Origin: Bradyrhizobiaceae bacterium
GTDB taxonomy: Bacteria > Pseudomonadota > Alphaproteobacteria > Rhizobiales > Xanthobacteraceae
DNA length: 64,000 bases
Assembly (NCBI GenBank): GCA_003963145.1
Contig: RXJJ01000014.1
Span: forward strand, 1 to 64,000
Reading direction: 5' to 3'
This document shows, piece by piece, positions 41,342-51,427 of this stretch. A program made the translations under genes and the position numbers. Under the pieces are notes generated by a model. That model was not told the origin of the DNA. It was given only the letters and a program-made list of their open reading frames with translations, and ran no database searches. Within the stretch, counting starts at the first letter, position 1. Each line of letters starts with the position of its first letter.

Positions 41342-42577
41342 CTAGGCAGTCTTTGGTGTGGGTATCGGTGCAGCTGATAGCGGGAGTGCGAATGTGATCG
41401 CCCAGCAGGCAAGCAACATGACCGCCGACCCGATGAGGCAACCGGTGATGCCTCCGATTTGATAGAGCAATCCTGAAAGCGTGATGCCGAGAAGGCGTCC
41501 AGCGGCATTAGCGGCGTAGTAGAAGCCGACATCCTCGGCGGATTTCTCTGAGCCTGCATAGGCAAGGATCAGATACGAGTGCAGCGACGAATTAACAGCA
41601 AACGGCAAGCCGAATAGCGCAAGTCCTGTGACGATGATGAGATCGGGCCGGGCCACATCGGTGGTTTTCATGATCACGGCGAGAATGATTGGAACGGCCG
41701 CGAGCGCCAGAGCCCACAGCCGCGCCGCGGGGACTTCGCGGCTCAGCCCATCGGCGCTTCGCGAAACCAAGGAAGGGGCGATGGCTTGGATGCCGCCATA
41801 GGCGATCGTCCAAGCGGCGAGGAAGCCGCCGACTTCAAGAAAGCGCCAGCCGTTGGCGTAAAGGAACACAGGCAGTCCGACGACGAACCAAACGTCACGC
41901 GAGCCGAACATGAAGATGCGCGCCGCGGCCAACAGGTTCACGCCGCGTGACTTTCCGAAAAGTTCCTTGATCGTCTTGGACGATTTTGCCTTGCCGAGAT
42001 GGCGCGGTAACAAGACGAGGCCCGCAAGGAAAATCACGGCCAGAAGAGCGGCCATCGCCCAAAGCGCGTGCCGGAATCCAATCAGATCGAGAAGAAGTCC
42101 GCCGACGAAAAATCCCACGCCCTTCATGGCGTTCTTGGAGCCTGTAAACCACGCGACCCAGCGGAACAATTGGCTATTGCCATCGGAAGAGGTGGCTTTG
42201 ATCGCGGATTTTGAGGCGGTCTTCGTCAGGTCTTTCGCAACACCGGCGATGCCTTGTGCTGCGACGACCCACGCCACGGATACGATCGCGCTCCATTGAT
42301 CGCTGAGGCACGAGAGCATAAGAAGGCCGGCTATCTGTAGGAGCTGACCGGCGGCGAGCATTCTGGGAATGCCGTACTTTGAGGCGAAGTAACCGCCCGC
42401 GAGATTGGCCGCAACACCGGCGGCTTCATAAAGAAGAAACAGGAACGCCAGCGTGAATGGCGTGTATCCGAGACGGAAGAAATGAAACAGCACGAGCATG
42501 CGCAGGGCGCCGTCCACGAGGGTGAAGCCCCAGTAGGACGCCGTGACGATCAGATAGTTTCTCGCGGTTGAGGTCAT
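41342..42577 (-). CDS. arsJ: ArsJ organoarsenical efflux permease (MFS)
   Basis: Major-facilitator permease of 411 residues with about twelve membrane helices. It begins [41 protein letters not shown], the characteristic ArsJ N-terminus. The known role of ArsJ is export of 1-arseno-3-phosphoglycerate made by the partner GAPDH from arsenate. The start at 42577 overlaps the gapdh stop by ATGA, the classic gapdh-arsJ pairing, which makes the assignment firm. Confidence 0.93.
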   Translation of the reverse strand: MTSTARNYLIVTASYWGFTLVDGALRMLVLFHFFRLGYTPFTLAFLFLLYEAAGVAANLAGGYFASKYGIPRMLAAGQLLQIAGLLMLSCLSDQWSAIVSVAWVVAAQGIAGVAKDLTKTASKSAIKATSSDGNSQLFRWVAWFTGSKNAMKGVGFFVGGLLLDLIGFRHALWAMAALLAVIFLAGLVLLPRHLGKAKSSKTIKELFGKSRGVNLLAAARIFMFGSRDVWFVVGLPVFLYANGWRFLEVGGFLAAWTIAYGGIQAIAPSLVSRSADGLSREVPAARLWALALAAVPIILAVIMKTTDVARPDLIIVTGLALFGLPFAVNSSLHSYLILAYAGSEKSAEDVGFYYAANAAGRLLGITLSGLLYQIGGITGCLIGSAVMLLACWAITFALPLSAAPIPTPKTA

Positions 42578-43623
42578 ACACCCGCCCTTGCGACAATATT
42601 CGCCAAGTCGACCATCCGGCACGCATAAGCGACTTCGTTGTCATACCAGGCGTAAACTTTGAGAAGCGTTCCGTCCGTCACCATCGTGCTAGGGGCATCG
42701 ACGATCGAGCTACGCGTGTCGTTGTTGTAATCCGCAGATACGAGAGGCCGCTTCTCTACACCCAAGATGCCCGCCAGGACCGTTTTCTCGGCAGCCTCAA
42801 AAAGTGTATTGACCTCGGCAACCGTGGTCTCGCGCGACAGCTCGAATACGCAGTCCGTGAGACTCGCATTCAGGACCGGCACGCGGACAGCGTGGCCATT
42901 CAGCTTTCCCTTGAGTTCGGGGTAGATCAAGGCGATGGCGGTCGCGCTGCCGGTTGTCGTTGGCTGCATCGACAGCATAGCCGAGCGGGCGCGGCGCAAA
43001 TCCTTATGAGGGGCATCGACGACGACGTTCGTGTTCGTCGGATCATGGATCGTGGTGATCTGGCCGTGCTTGATGCCCAGCGCTTCATGAATCACCTTGA
43101 CGACGGGTGCCAGACAATTTGTCGTGCATGATGCTGCTGTCAGTAGGCGATGGCGTTCCGGATTATAAAGTCTGTCGTTAACGCCGACGACGATGTTGAG
43201 CGCGGCCTCGTCCTTGACCGGAGCCGCAACGATAACGCGCTTCACCCCGCGATCGAAGTAGCCCTGGAGCTGATCGGGCTTCAGAAATTTCCCGGTACAT
43301 TCCAGAACGACGTCGCAACCCAGATCACCCCAAGGAATATCGCCGGGCTTGGCGGCGTCGGTGAAGCCGAGCCGTTTATCACCGATGCCAACAGTATTGC
43401 CATTCTCGACGCCGATTTTTTCATGCCAGCGGCCATGAATGCTGTCGAATTCCAGAAGGTGCGCCGCCGCTTCAATGCCTCCCTTGAGTTCATTGATGTG
43501 AACGACGTCCAACCGGTTCGATCGGCGAGGATCGTTTTCGGGACGATGTGTGCCGCCCAACGCCGCGCGCAGGGCGAGCCGGCCGATGCGGCCCATTCCA
43601 TTGATCCCGACTTTCATGGTCAT
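42574..43623 (-). CDS. ArsJ-associated glyceraldehyde-3-phosphate dehydrogenase
   Basis: GAPDH of 349 residues with the NAD-binding start [16 protein letters not shown] and catalytic cysteine in [14 protein letters not shown] (near residue 165). In ars operons this enzyme uses arsenate in place of phosphate, making unstable 1-arseno-3-phosphoglycerate, which ArsJ exports; this is established for the Pseudomonas pair. It is encoded between the arsR-arsC fusion (5-base gap) and arsJ (ATGA overlap), so it is dedicated to arsenate resistance rather than glycolysis. Confidence 0.93.
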   Translation of the reverse strand: MTMKVGINGMGRIGRLALRAALGGTHRPENDPRRSNRLDVVHINELKGGIEAAAHLLEFDSIHGRWHEKIGVENGNTVGIGDKRLGFTDAAKPGDIPWGDLGCDVVLECTGKFLKPDQLQGYFDRGVKRVIVAAPVKDEAALNIVVGVNDRLYNPERHRLLTAASCTTNCLAPVVKVIHEALGIKHGQITTIHDPTNTNVVVDAPHKDLRRARSAMLSMQPTTTGSATAIALIYPELKGKLNGHAVRVPVLNASLTDCVFELSRETTVAEVNTLFEAAEKTVLAGILGVEKRPLVSADYNNDTRSSIVDAPSTMVTDGTLLKVYAWYDNEVAYACRMVDLANIVARAGV

Positions 43624-43628
43624 TCCTT

Positions 43629-44522
43629 CTAAGGTGAAACACGGTTGGTATCGCCGATTTCATCGAGGCGGGCTTTCAGAGCCATCCGGTCGAGTGAGGC
43701 GAACGGAAGGCTTACGAAGACCTCGATGCGGCGGCGGATCATTGCGTAGAGTTCGTTGAGAAGCGTTGTCTTTTCGGCGGGCGTGCCGTGGAACAGCACG
43801 GGATCGGGAAGCGGCCACGCACCGGTGACAAACTTGTTGTCGAGATCAGGACAAAACTGTCCTTCGGGCGTGTCGCAAAGCGCGATCACGAAGTCCATTT
43901 TCGGCGCATTCGCCCCTGTGAATTCGCTTAAGGGTTTGCAACGCAAGTTCTCGACGTTGTGACCCAGATGGCGCAAACGCTCGATAACCTCTGGCAGCGG
44001 CTCTTTCGCCGGATCGGAGCCGGCCGAGTAGGCGTGAAATTTTCCATGACCGATCTTTTCAAGAAGCGCTTCTGCCATGATCGAACGGGCTGAATTGTGT
44101 GTGCATAAAAAAAGGACGTTAAAGGCCGGCATAATTTTATCCCTCCCGGGGCGTTCGCTTGTTTGTGGTCGGTTGTAGGAAGACTGGCCGCATAGTTCGG
44201 GCCTGCCGTTGCAGCAATCGCGTGTGAGAAAATCGACGAGATCGTGGAAGCCCGCGACGTCCGCGCGGTAATTCATCGCGCGGCCTTCCTTCGCGACTTC
44301 AACCAAGCCGGCGCGCGTCAGGATGCTGAGATGAGTGGACATGGTGTTGTGAGGCACGTCGCAACGCCGTGCGATCTCGCCTGCGGCGAGGCTTTCCGGA
44401 TGAATGGCCAGCAGCAAACGCAGCGCCTGAAGCCGGGTCGGCTGCGCCAGAGAACCGAAACGTTCGAGAGCGATATCGCTGCCGGCAGATTCCATCTCAA
44501 GCGCTGCCGGTAACAGGGCCAA
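43629..44522 (-). CDS. ArsR-ArsC fusion protein (regulator plus arsenate reductase)
   Basis: A 297-residue fusion. Residues about 18-105 are an ArsR winged helix ([54 protein letters not shown]) with cysteines in [14 protein letters not shown] that could bind As(III). Residues about 132-290 are a low-molecular-weight phosphatase-type ArsC with the P-loop [12 protein letters not shown]. First gene of the arsRC-gapdh-arsJ operon, divergent from pstS at 44641. A second, similar fusion lies at 52328-53212. Confidence 0.92.
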   Translation of the reverse strand: MALLPAALEMESAGSDIALERFGSLAQPTRLQALRLLLAIHPESLAAGEIARRCDVPHNTMSTHLSILTRAGLVEVAKEGRAMNYRADVAGFHDLVDFLTRDCCNGRPELCGQSSYNRPQTSERPGRDKIMPAFNVLFLCTHNSARSIMAEALLEKIGHGKFHAYSAGSDPAKEPLPEVIERLRHLGHNVENLRCKPLSEFTGANAPKMDFVIALCDTPEGQFCPDLDNKFVTGAWPLPDPVLFHGTPAEKTTLLNELYAMIRRRIEVFVSLPFASLDRMALKARLDEIGDTNRVSP

Positions 44523-44600
44523 AACGGAACCGCCTTGCGCTGGCGAGGCTCAAATAAAGAGGAGCTTGCGTTTCCGTCATGTAAGCGTCATTCTGCTGCG

Positions 44601-44624
44601 ATATGTCGAGACGCATCGACATAT
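44601..44624. promoter_or_regulatory. Candidate ArsR operator upstream of pstS copy 1
   Basis: ATATGTCG (44601-44608), 8 bases, CGACATAT (44617-44624); the arms extend to 9 bp (ATATGTCGA/TCGACATAT). It lies between divergent arsR-arsC and pstS, 16 bases before the pstS ATG. The same arrangement occurs at 53253-53276. Confidence 0.75.
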
Positions 44625-44640
44625 ACATGAGAGATCGCAC

Positions 44641-45657
44641 ATGATCAAGTCAGTATGGACAGTCGGCGCCCTTCTTGTTCTGGCCCTTCACGCCACATCA
44701 GCCCTCGCGGGAGAGACGGACGGCGCGGGGTCGACCTTCGTTTTCCCAATCCTTTCGAAATGGGCCACCGCATATGAGGCGAAAACGGGCGACAAAATAA
44801 ATTACCAGTCGATCGGCTCCGGCGCGGGATTGCAGAAAATCCGAGCGGGCACCGTGGATTTCGGTGCCTCCGACATGCCTTTGCAGCCCGAAGAACTGGC
44901 CAAGTCGGGACTTGGACAATTTCCTCTCGTGATCGGTGCGGTCGTTCCTGTCGTGAATATCGATGGCGTGGGCCCGGGCGGAATACGATTCAGCGGCACC
45001 GTTCTGGCTGACATCTTCCTCGGCAAAATCAAGACGTGGGACGACCCGGCTCTCAAGGCCCTGAATCCCGGCGTCACGCTGCCTTCGGCCGCGATCACAG
45101 TGGTCCATCGGACGGACGGATCCGGCACAACCTTTAACTGGACCAACTATCTCTCCAAGATCAGTCCCGAATGGAAGGAAAAGGTGGGTGAAGGTGTGGC
45201 CGTTGAATGGCCAGTCGGCGTCGGTGGAAAAGGTAACGAGGGCGTCGCGGCCTTTGTCGGCGTATCGAAGAACTCCATCAGTTACGTCGAATATGCTTAT
45301 GCCGTGCAGAACAAATTGTCGTACGGGCTTGTGCAGAACCAAGCCGGCAAGTTCGTCCAGCCGAATGCCCAATCGTTTCAGGCTGCGGCAGCCAGCGCCG
45401 ATTGGACCAATGCAAAAGACTTCTACCGCATCATGACGAATGCACCCGGAGAAAACGCCTATCCGATCACGGCGACTTCCTTCGTGCTGATGCCTAAGCA
45501 GCCTAAGGATCGCAATCGATCGAAAATCGCGCTCGATTTTTTCCGCTGGTCGCTCGAACATGGACAAAGCGACGCCGACGCGCTCAATTACGTTCCTCTT
45601 CCCAATGAACTTGTCGATAAAGTCGAAAGCTACCTCAAGAGCGATTTCGGAACATGA
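44641..45657 (+). CDS. pstS: Phosphate-binding protein PstS, copy 1
   Basis: Periplasmic phosphate-binding protein, 338 residues from the ATG at 44641, with signal peptide (IKSVWTVGALLVLALHATSALA). GAGSTFVFPILSKWATAYEAKTGDKINYQSIGSGAGLQKI and VVHRTDGSGTTFNWTNYLSK supply the phosphate-binding residues. It is separate from pstCAB, which has its own copy 8.7 kb away, and is coupled by ATGA overlap to arsC. A role in favouring phosphate over arsenate during arsenic exposure is inferred from context. Confidence 0.93.
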   Translation: MIKSVWTVGALLVLALHATSALAGETDGAGSTFVFPILSKWATAYEAKTGDKINYQSIGSGAGLQKIRAGTVDFGASDMPLQPEELAKSGLGQFPLVIGAVVPVVNIDGVGPGGIRFSGTVLADIFLGKIKTWDDPALKALNPGVTLPSAAITVVHRTDGSGTTFNWTNYLSKISPEWKEKVGEGVAVEWPVGVGGKGNEGVAAFVGVSKNSISYVEYAYAVQNKLSYGLVQNQAGKFVQPNAQSFQAAAASADWTNAKDFYRIMTNAPGENAYPITATSFVLMPKQPKDRNRSKIALDFFRWSLEHGQSDADALNYVPLPNELVDKVESYLKSDFGT

Positions 45658-46097
45658 ACGAGCAGACGGCGGATGTGGTGATCTATCACAATCCCGAGTG
45701 CGGGACGTCCCGGAACGTACTCGGCCTCATTCGCAATGCGGGTATCGAACCTCACGTGATCGAATACCTGAAAACGCCGCCTTCGCGCGAAATGCTTCTA
45801 CGGCTCGCACGAAGGATGAATGTTCCGCTGCGGTCGATTCTGCGCGAAAAAGGCACGCCTTACGCAGAACTTGGTCTCGATGATCCGAAATTGTCCGATG
45901 ACGATCTACTGGATGCGATGATGACGCATCCCATCTTGATCAATCGGCCCATCGTCGTGACGTCAAAAGGCGTCCGCCTCTGCCGTCCGTCCGAAACCGT
46001 GCTGGACATTCTTCCGCTGCCGCAGCAGCGTGAGTTTCGAAAAGAGGATGGCGAGCTTGTCGTCGATAGTCACGGCCACCGCGCCGTGAAGGCTTAA
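45654..46097 (+). CDS. arsC: Arsenate reductase ArsC, glutaredoxin-dependent
   Basis: Reduces arsenate to arsenite using glutathione/glutaredoxin. The 147-residue protein starts with VVIYHNPECGTSRNVLGLI, where the cysteine is the catalytic thiol, and contains the arginines of the family (LRSILREKGTPY; HPILINRPIVVTSKGVRLCRP). Its product would normally be exported by the Acr3 pump encoded next, but that gene is interrupted. Overlaps the pstS stop. Confidence 0.95.
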   Translation: MNEQTADVVIYHNPECGTSRNVLGLIRNAGIEPHVIEYLKTPPSREMLLRLARRMNVPLRSILREKGTPYAELGLDDPKLSDDDLLDAMMTHPILINRPIVVTSKGVRLCRPSETVLDILPLPQQREFRKEDGELVVDSHGHRAVKA

Positions 46098-46110
46098 ACC
46101 GGAGAGTTTT

Positions 46111-47172
46111 TTGTCAAAGTTCGAACGATATCTCACTTTGTGGGTCGCGCTCTGCATTGTCGTCGGCGTCACGCTCGGTCATATGCTGCCTGGATTCTTC
46201 AGGGCGGTCGGGGCCGCCGAGATCGCGAAGGTCAACCTTCCGGTCGCGGCGTTGATCTGGCTGATGATCGTGCCCATGCTGATCCGGATTGACTTCGCAG
46301 CTCTCGGCAAGGTGAAAGAACACTGGCGGGGAATAACCGTCACGCTTTTCGTCAATTGGGCGGTAAAGCCCTTCACGATGGCTGCGTTGGCCGGATTCTT
46401 TATCGGATATCTGTTCCGGGGATATCTGCCTGCCTCGCAAATCGATAGCTATATCGCAGGCCTCATCATCCTTGCCGCCGCGCCATGCACCGCAATGGTC
46501 TTTGTGTGGTCGAATCTCACCGATGGCGAGCCGCATTTCACGCTTTCCCAAGTCGCGCTGAACGATCTGATTATGGTATTTGCGTTCGCGCCGATTGTCG
46601 GTCTGCTGCTCGGCCTGTCCGCCATAAGTGTGCCTTGGGAAACGCTGGTCCTTTCGGTCGGGCTCTACATCGCCATTCCGGTCGTGCTGGCGCAATTGCT
46701 CCGGCGCCGCGCGCTCGCGGCCGGAGGCTTAGCGTCGCTCAATCGGCTTCTCGCCCGGCTGCAGCCGGTCTCCTTGGTCGCCCTGTTGGCTACGCTCGTA
46801 TTATTGTTCGGCTTCCAGGGGCAGTAGATATTGGACCAACCGCTTGTGATCGCCTTGCTCGCGGTTCCGATTTTAATTCAGGTCTATTTCAACGCCGGGC
46901 TGGCCTATCTGCTCAATCGTGTGAGCGGCGAGCAGCATTGCGTCGCTGGCCCATCCGCTCTCATCGGCGCATCCAACTTTTTCGAACTCGCTGTAGCAGC
47001 AGCGATAAGTTTGTTCGGTTTGGAGTCGGGCGCGGCGCTTGCGACGGTCGTTGGCGTGTTGATTGAGGTGCCAGTGATGTTGACCGTCGTCTGGATCGTC
47101 AATCGATCGCGCGGCTGGTATGAGCGCGGCCTGAGCCGGTCAGATGCCAGTGCTAGACAAGGGGCCGAGTAA
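46111..47172 (+). pseudogene. Acr3-type arsenite efflux permease with an in-frame amber codon
   Basis: Membrane exporter of arsenite (ACR3/ArsB of the BART superfamily), about 350 residues with ten helices. It starts at a TTG (46111) after CGGAGAG. The frame is intact except for one TAG at 46825-46827, after LVLLFGFQGQ; the next codons continue in the same frame with [31 protein letters not shown] and the conserved [24 protein letters not shown] to the normal end at 47172. Family proteins have a residue such as Glu or Gln at this place, so a single base change explains the stop. The downstream part lacks its own good start. Probably inactive unless the stop is suppressed or a sequencing error. 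Confidence 0.88.
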
Positions 47173-47189
47173 AGCCAAGCGATGTGGCC

Positions 47190-47588
47190 TCACATCGGCT
47201 TTCCGTCGGGACCAAATGTTTTCAGGAAAGCCGTAATGTCGGCGACATCCTTATCGTTCTTCAGCCCGGGAAAGGACATCTTCGTTCCCTTCACAACGGA
47301 TTGCGGATCACGGATGTAAGCCGCGAACTCCTGCTCGGTCCACGTGATGCCTGAGTTTTTGTTGGCATCCGAATAGTTGTATCCCGCGACGGATCCGGCT
47401 TTTCGTCCAAACAATCCATTCAGCTCCGGGCCGACTTTGTTCGTCGCGCCTGGCCCGATCGAATGGCAAGCCATGCACTTGGTGAAAACGCGTTTGCCGG
47501 CATCGGCATCCTGGCCAAACGACAGCGTCGGTATGGCTACGGCGAATAAAGCAAGCTTTGCGAGATGTCTTGACAAGAGTCTTGGCAT
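47190..47588 (-). CDS. Periplasmic cytochrome c of the arsenite oxidase operon
   Basis: Class I cytochrome c of 132 residues from the ATG at 47588, with signal peptide (LAKLALFAVAIPTLSFG), haem-binding CMACH and the methionine ligand in GTKMSFPGLKND. It is the last gene of the aioB-aioA-moeA-cyt operon and is the likely electron acceptor of arsenite oxidase. Similar cytochromes are known in aio clusters (often called cytC or aioD in different reports). Confidence 0.93.
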   Translation of the reverse strand: MPRLLSRHLAKLALFAVAIPTLSFGQDADAGKRVFTKCMACHSIGPGATNKVGPELNGLFGRKAGSVAGYNYSDANKNSGITWTEQEFAAYIRDPQSVVKGTKMSFPGLKNDKDVADITAFLKTFGPDGKPM

Positions 47589-47601
47589 GAAGGCCTTCCG
47601 T

Positions 47602-48891
47602 TTAGAGGATGGTGTCGAAACTGAATGGGTAAAACCGGAGCGCACCGCCGGCCTCGATGTCCGCGGCGCTGGGTTCAAGCTCCGCGAAACCATCGGCTTC
47701 CATCAGCGGCATCAGCCGCGCGGAACCGCCCCGCCCGAGTTTTCGCAGCAGCGGCAAACCGAGATCGTCGTGGCCAGAGATTGAAACGGGCACAAATTCG
47801 GTGCGCCCGGCTTTATGGAAGAAGGTCTCCGACGCGCGAGCGGGCCGGTGGCCGGCTTCGGCGCGTGCGACTCCCGACAACTTCCTGATAAGAGGCCGCG
47901 CAAACAGCAGGAAATTGACAAGCGCTGCGACCGGGTTTCCGGGAAGTGAGAGAACCCGCATATTCCCCAGAACACCGCAGGCAATCGGTTTTCCAGGACG
48001 TAGCGCTGTCTTAAGGGCCTCGCAGGTGCCGCCTGCCGCCAGCATGGCCGGCTTGAGATAATCCGCCTCGCTTCCCGAGACGCCGCCGGTCGAAATCAAT
48101 AGATCGAGATGGGCAGCGGCCTCGACGATCGAAGACGAAAGTGCATGGCAATCGTCGTTCACAATTCCAAGATCAGATATGTCGACGGCCGGTGAACTCA
48201 CAAGCGAGGTCAGCATGGGCCGATTGCTGTCGACGATCTGATTTTGGCGGACATCCGATGTGACGTCGACAATTTCATCGCCTGTCGAAATGATCCCGAT
48301 ACGCAAACGCCGCCTGACCTCGATTTCGCCTATCCCAATTGCAGCGAGCATCGCGATATGACGCGCGTGCAGGAACGTTCCCTGCCGGATAACGGCCGCA
48401 CCCGTTGCAACATCTTCACCGGCGCGGCGAATGTTGGCTCCGCGTTCTGGTGCGGCGTCCAGAATGAGGGTCGAGCCATTGATGCGAGCCCGCTCTTCCA
48501 TAATGACAGCCGCGACACCCGGAGGAATACGCGCGCCCGTCAAAATACGCACGGCGCGGCCGGGACGTAGGGTTTCCAAATCGCTTTGACCGGCGCGGAC
48601 CGGTGCGTCGAGTTCAAGAGATAACGGGAGGGACTCATGAAAATCGTCGGCATGAAGACCGAAGCCGTCGACAGCGGAGTTATCGAAGCGGGGGAGCGCG
48701 ACATCGGAGAGCACGTCGCCGCTGGTGATGCGGCCTTGCGCCTGGGATAGCGGGACGGTTTCCTTGCCTTCGATCGGTGCCGCACCGTCTAATACGATCT
48801 TGAGGACAGCCGCCGGGGTAAGGAGGCTCGATGCTGCATAGCAGGCGTCCGGCAGGACCGCACCGGCGGTTTTGTCGATTCGAATATTCAT
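47602..48891 (-). CDS. moeA: Molybdopterin molybdenumtransferase MoeA
   Basis: Inserts molybdenum into adenylylated molybdopterin, supplying cofactor for AioA. The 429 residues include the family start (PLSQAQGRITSGDVLSDVALPRFDNSAVDGFGL, where the DNSAVDG box is characteristic), IISTGDEIVD, STGGVSGSEADYLKPAM and LPGNPVAALVNFLLFARP. It lies between aioA (49-base gap) and the cytochrome gene, the common aio arrangement and a sign of co-regulation with the enzyme it serves. Confidence 0.95.
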   Translation of the reverse strand: MNIRIDKTAGAVLPDACYAASSLLTPAAVLKIVLDGAAPIEGKETVPLSQAQGRITSGDVLSDVALPRFDNSAVDGFGLHADDFHESLPLSLELDAPVRAGQSDLETLRPGRAVRILTGARIPPGVAAVIMEERARINGSTLILDAAPERGANIRRAGEDVATGAAVIRQGTFLHARHIAMLAAIGIGEIEVRRRLRIGIISTGDEIVDVTSDVRQNQIVDSNRPMLTSLVSSPAVDISDLGIVNDDCHALSSSIVEAAAHLDLLISTGGVSGSEADYLKPAMLAAGGTCEALKTALRPGKPIACGVLGNMRVLSLPGNPVAALVNFLLFARPLIRKLSGVARAEAGHRPARASETFFHKAGRTEFVPVSISGHDDLGLPLLRKLGRGGSARLMPLMEADGFAELEPSAADIEAGGALRFYPFSFDTIL

Positions 48892-48940
48892 GAAGACCTG
48901 CGGATGGATGGCGGGGCTTTATCAAGCCCCGCCATATTGC

Positions 48941-51415
48941 TCAGACGGTGTATTCCTTGGATTTGAACGTCAGATGCTTCACGCCTTGTGGCGCATCGGC
49001 GATTTTCCTGATGTTGCCCCAGGTTTGCTTGTAATTGGGGATGATCAGTTCGTTGACGGCTTTTGAAACCACATTGCCCTGCACGCCCGTCGGGAAGCCG
49101 AATAGCATGAAAGCCTGCTTTCGTTTCGCGGTGGGCGTCGGGTAAGCCATCGCCTGCGTCGAGCCGTTATCGTTATAGATTTCGACCAGATCGCCCTCAT
49201 TGAGCTTGAGTTCCGCCATGTCTTGCGGATTCATTTCGATGAAGGGGAAGGGCCATCGATCCATCACGAACTCGTTTTCCTTGTCGAGATACGCGCTTTG
49301 CCAGACCAGGTTGGCGCGGCCATTGTTGATCAGGAACTGAAACTTGTCCTTCTCGGCCTGCTTTCCCGGTGCCTGCAATCCGCGCCATTGAGCCGCGGCA
49401 AATGTCGCCTTGCCGTCCTTGGAGTTGAACTTGCCGTCGGCGAAGAGCCGCTTCGTGCCGATGATCCGCTGTGGGTCGCCCGCGGTTTCAAGTCCGGTCG
49501 CCGGTTCCTGAAACCCGTTGGTGCCCATAGCCCTAAGACGCGCATAGGTTACGAACTCTCCGCCTTTTTCATGCTTGGCATAGCCATCCATGAATGCGTC
49601 TTCCTCGGTTTTCCAGTCGAAGCCCTTGAACTTGTCGGCGACGTCGTTCTTCCCCATCTCGCGGAAAACGCGTTCGAGATTGTTTGCAATGCGCGCCGCG
49701 ATGAGACAGTCGGGCATCGCCTGGCCGGGCGGGTCCATGTAACGCTCGGTGAGGCGCATACGCCGCTCGCCGTTCATGGATGTAAGATTCATCTCGCCAG
49801 ATGTCGCCGCGGGCAAGACCACGTGGCACGCTTCGCCGATCTTGGTCGGGACGATATCGACATTCACGGCAAAGAGGCCGCCCTTCTTGATCGCGGCGAC
49901 GATGGCTTTCACCATCGCGTCCCGGTCGCCATAGGGCACGGCGTTCATCGCGTCTTTAACGATGTCGGTGCGCTTCTTATAGACCCGCTTGAACTCCATC
50001 GCGTTCAAGGTCGTTTTGTAGTGATCGCAGCCCCAGACGTGATGCACGGCGCCTTTGCCGGAGATAAGCAACTGATCGACATAGGCCGCCGGTTTGCCGA
50101 CATGCGCGTCCGATGGGCGCGAGTAGCCTTCCTGATGACCGCCCATTCGTACGCAGCCGCCGCCGGGCCGGCCGACATTTCCGGTGGCCAGCGCCAGATT
50201 CACCAGCGACTGATTGGTGCGGTAATTGTCGTTACCCCAGATCAGCCCCTTCTCGTAGGCGAACATGGCCCGGCGGCGCGCACCGCCGGCTTTGGGTTCG
50301 GCGATCCAGGTGATGGCTTTGACGATATCGCCTTCGGACAGGCCGGTAATCTTCGCGGCGTCGGCCACCGAGACTTTGTTGGCGGCCACGGCCTTGTCAA
50401 AGTCCTTCGTCGAGGCGGCGATGAAAGCCTTGTCGATCCAACCCTTGTCCACCGCGTAGGTCAACCACGCGTTGAAAAGGATAAGATCGGTCCCCGAATT
50501 GATCGGAAGATGAAGGACGTTTTCTTTGCCCGCTTCGATTTCGCACGCGTTGACGGTCACGGTGCGCCGCGGATCGACAATCACGATGCGGCCGCGATCC
50601 ACCGGCTCCGTCCCGAACTCGGCCTTCTTCTTGTCCAAAGACGTTCCGCGCAAATTCGGAATCCAGTGGTTGAGGAAATAATTGGTCTGGGTTTCGAGTG
50701 CGTTGGTGCCGACCGCGACAATCGTATCGGTCAGCTCTGCGTCTTCGTAGCAATTGTTGAGTTCGCCGACGCCCATGTCACGAGTGCCGTGGACTTCGGA
50801 ATTGTAGGCGGGGCGATTGTGGATGCGAATGTTCTTGATCTTCATCGCACCGAAATAGAGCTTGCCGGTGCCCCAGGTGTTTTCATAGCCGCCTCCTGCG
50901 CCGCCATGATCGTAAGCGGATACGAAAAGACCGTCCTCGCCCTGCTCGGCGACGATCGAAGCGGTCACGCGCGCAACGAGATCGAGCGCATCCTCCCAAC
51001 TCGTCGGCTGCATCTGGCCGTAACGCCAGACCAGCGGATCTGTAAGGCGCTGAAGCTGCGTGTTGCGCTGACGCGAATAGCTCATTTCGGCGATGCGCGC
51101 GCCGCGCGGCGAGCCTAGACCGGAATTGACGACGCAGTCCTTGTCCGGCTTGATGACGATATGAACGTCGCGGCCGTTCTGCTTGACGATGTTGTACATG
51201 GACGGCGAATACCAAGCGGCTGTTTCTGCTTCTTGCTGCTTGGAAAGATCGACGCCGAATTTGTTGTTGGCTGGCGCGGGGCCGCCTTCATAACGCGCAT
51301 CCCATGAATAGGCCTTATACCCGCATCCGACGATGCAGTAATGGCAGACGACGTTGTGCTCCTTGGCATCCTTGGGCACGATGGGAAGGCGGCCGATCTG
51401 GCGTTTGTAAGACAT
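48941..51415 (-). CDS. aioA: Arsenite oxidase large subunit
   Basis: Molybdopterin catalytic subunit that oxidises arsenite to arsenate in the periplasm. The 824-residue protein has the 3Fe-4S cysteine motif at residues 24, 27 and 31 (CHYCIVGCGYKAY), diagnostic regions such as SWDARYEGGPAPANNKFGVD and AYDHGGAGGGYENTWGTGKLYFGAMKI, and normal length. It has no signal peptide of its own and is exported bound to the Tat-targeted AioB, as is known for the family. It starts 12 bases after aioB. Confidence 0.98.
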   Translation of the reverse strand: MSYKRQIGRLPIVPKDAKEHNVVCHYCIVGCGYKAYSWDARYEGGPAPANNKFGVDLSKQQEAETAAWYSPSMYNIVKQNGRDVHIVIKPDKDCVVNSGLGSPRGARIAEMSYSRQRNTQLQRLTDPLVWRYGQMQPTSWEDALDLVARVTASIVAEQGEDGLFVSAYDHGGAGGGYENTWGTGKLYFGAMKIKNIRIHNRPAYNSEVHGTRDMGVGELNNCYEDAELTDTIVAVGTNALETQTNYFLNHWIPNLRGTSLDKKKAEFGTEPVDRGRIVIVDPRRTVTVNACEIEAGKENVLHLPINSGTDLILFNAWLTYAVDKGWIDKAFIAASTKDFDKAVAANKVSVADAAKITGLSEGDIVKAITWIAEPKAGGARRRAMFAYEKGLIWGNDNYRTNQSLVNLALATGNVGRPGGGCVRMGGHQEGYSRPSDAHVGKPAAYVDQLLISGKGAVHHVWGCDHYKTTLNAMEFKRVYKKRTDIVKDAMNAVPYGDRDAMVKAIVAAIKKGGLFAVNVDIVPTKIGEACHVVLPAATSGEMNLTSMNGERRMRLTERYMDPPGQAMPDCLIAARIANNLERVFREMGKNDVADKFKGFDWKTEEDAFMDGYAKHEKGGEFVTYARLRAMGTNGFQEPATGLETAGDPQRIIGTKRLFADGKFNSKDGKATFAAAQWRGLQAPGKQAEKDKFQFLINNGRANLVWQSAYLDKENEFVMDRWPFPFIEMNPQDMAELKLNEGDLVEIYNDNGSTQAMAYPTPTAKRKQAFMLFGFPTGVQGNVVSKAVNELIIPNYKQTWGNIRKIADAPQGVKHLTFKSKEYTV

Positions 51416-51427
51416 GATTTTCTCTCC

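Noticed and set aside
49223-51118. Long plus-strand open frame (631 codons) opposite aioA
   Set aside because: It is antisense to an unmistakable arsenite oxidase gene; high GC content makes long opposite-strand frames common. No domain resemblance and no ribosome-binding site.
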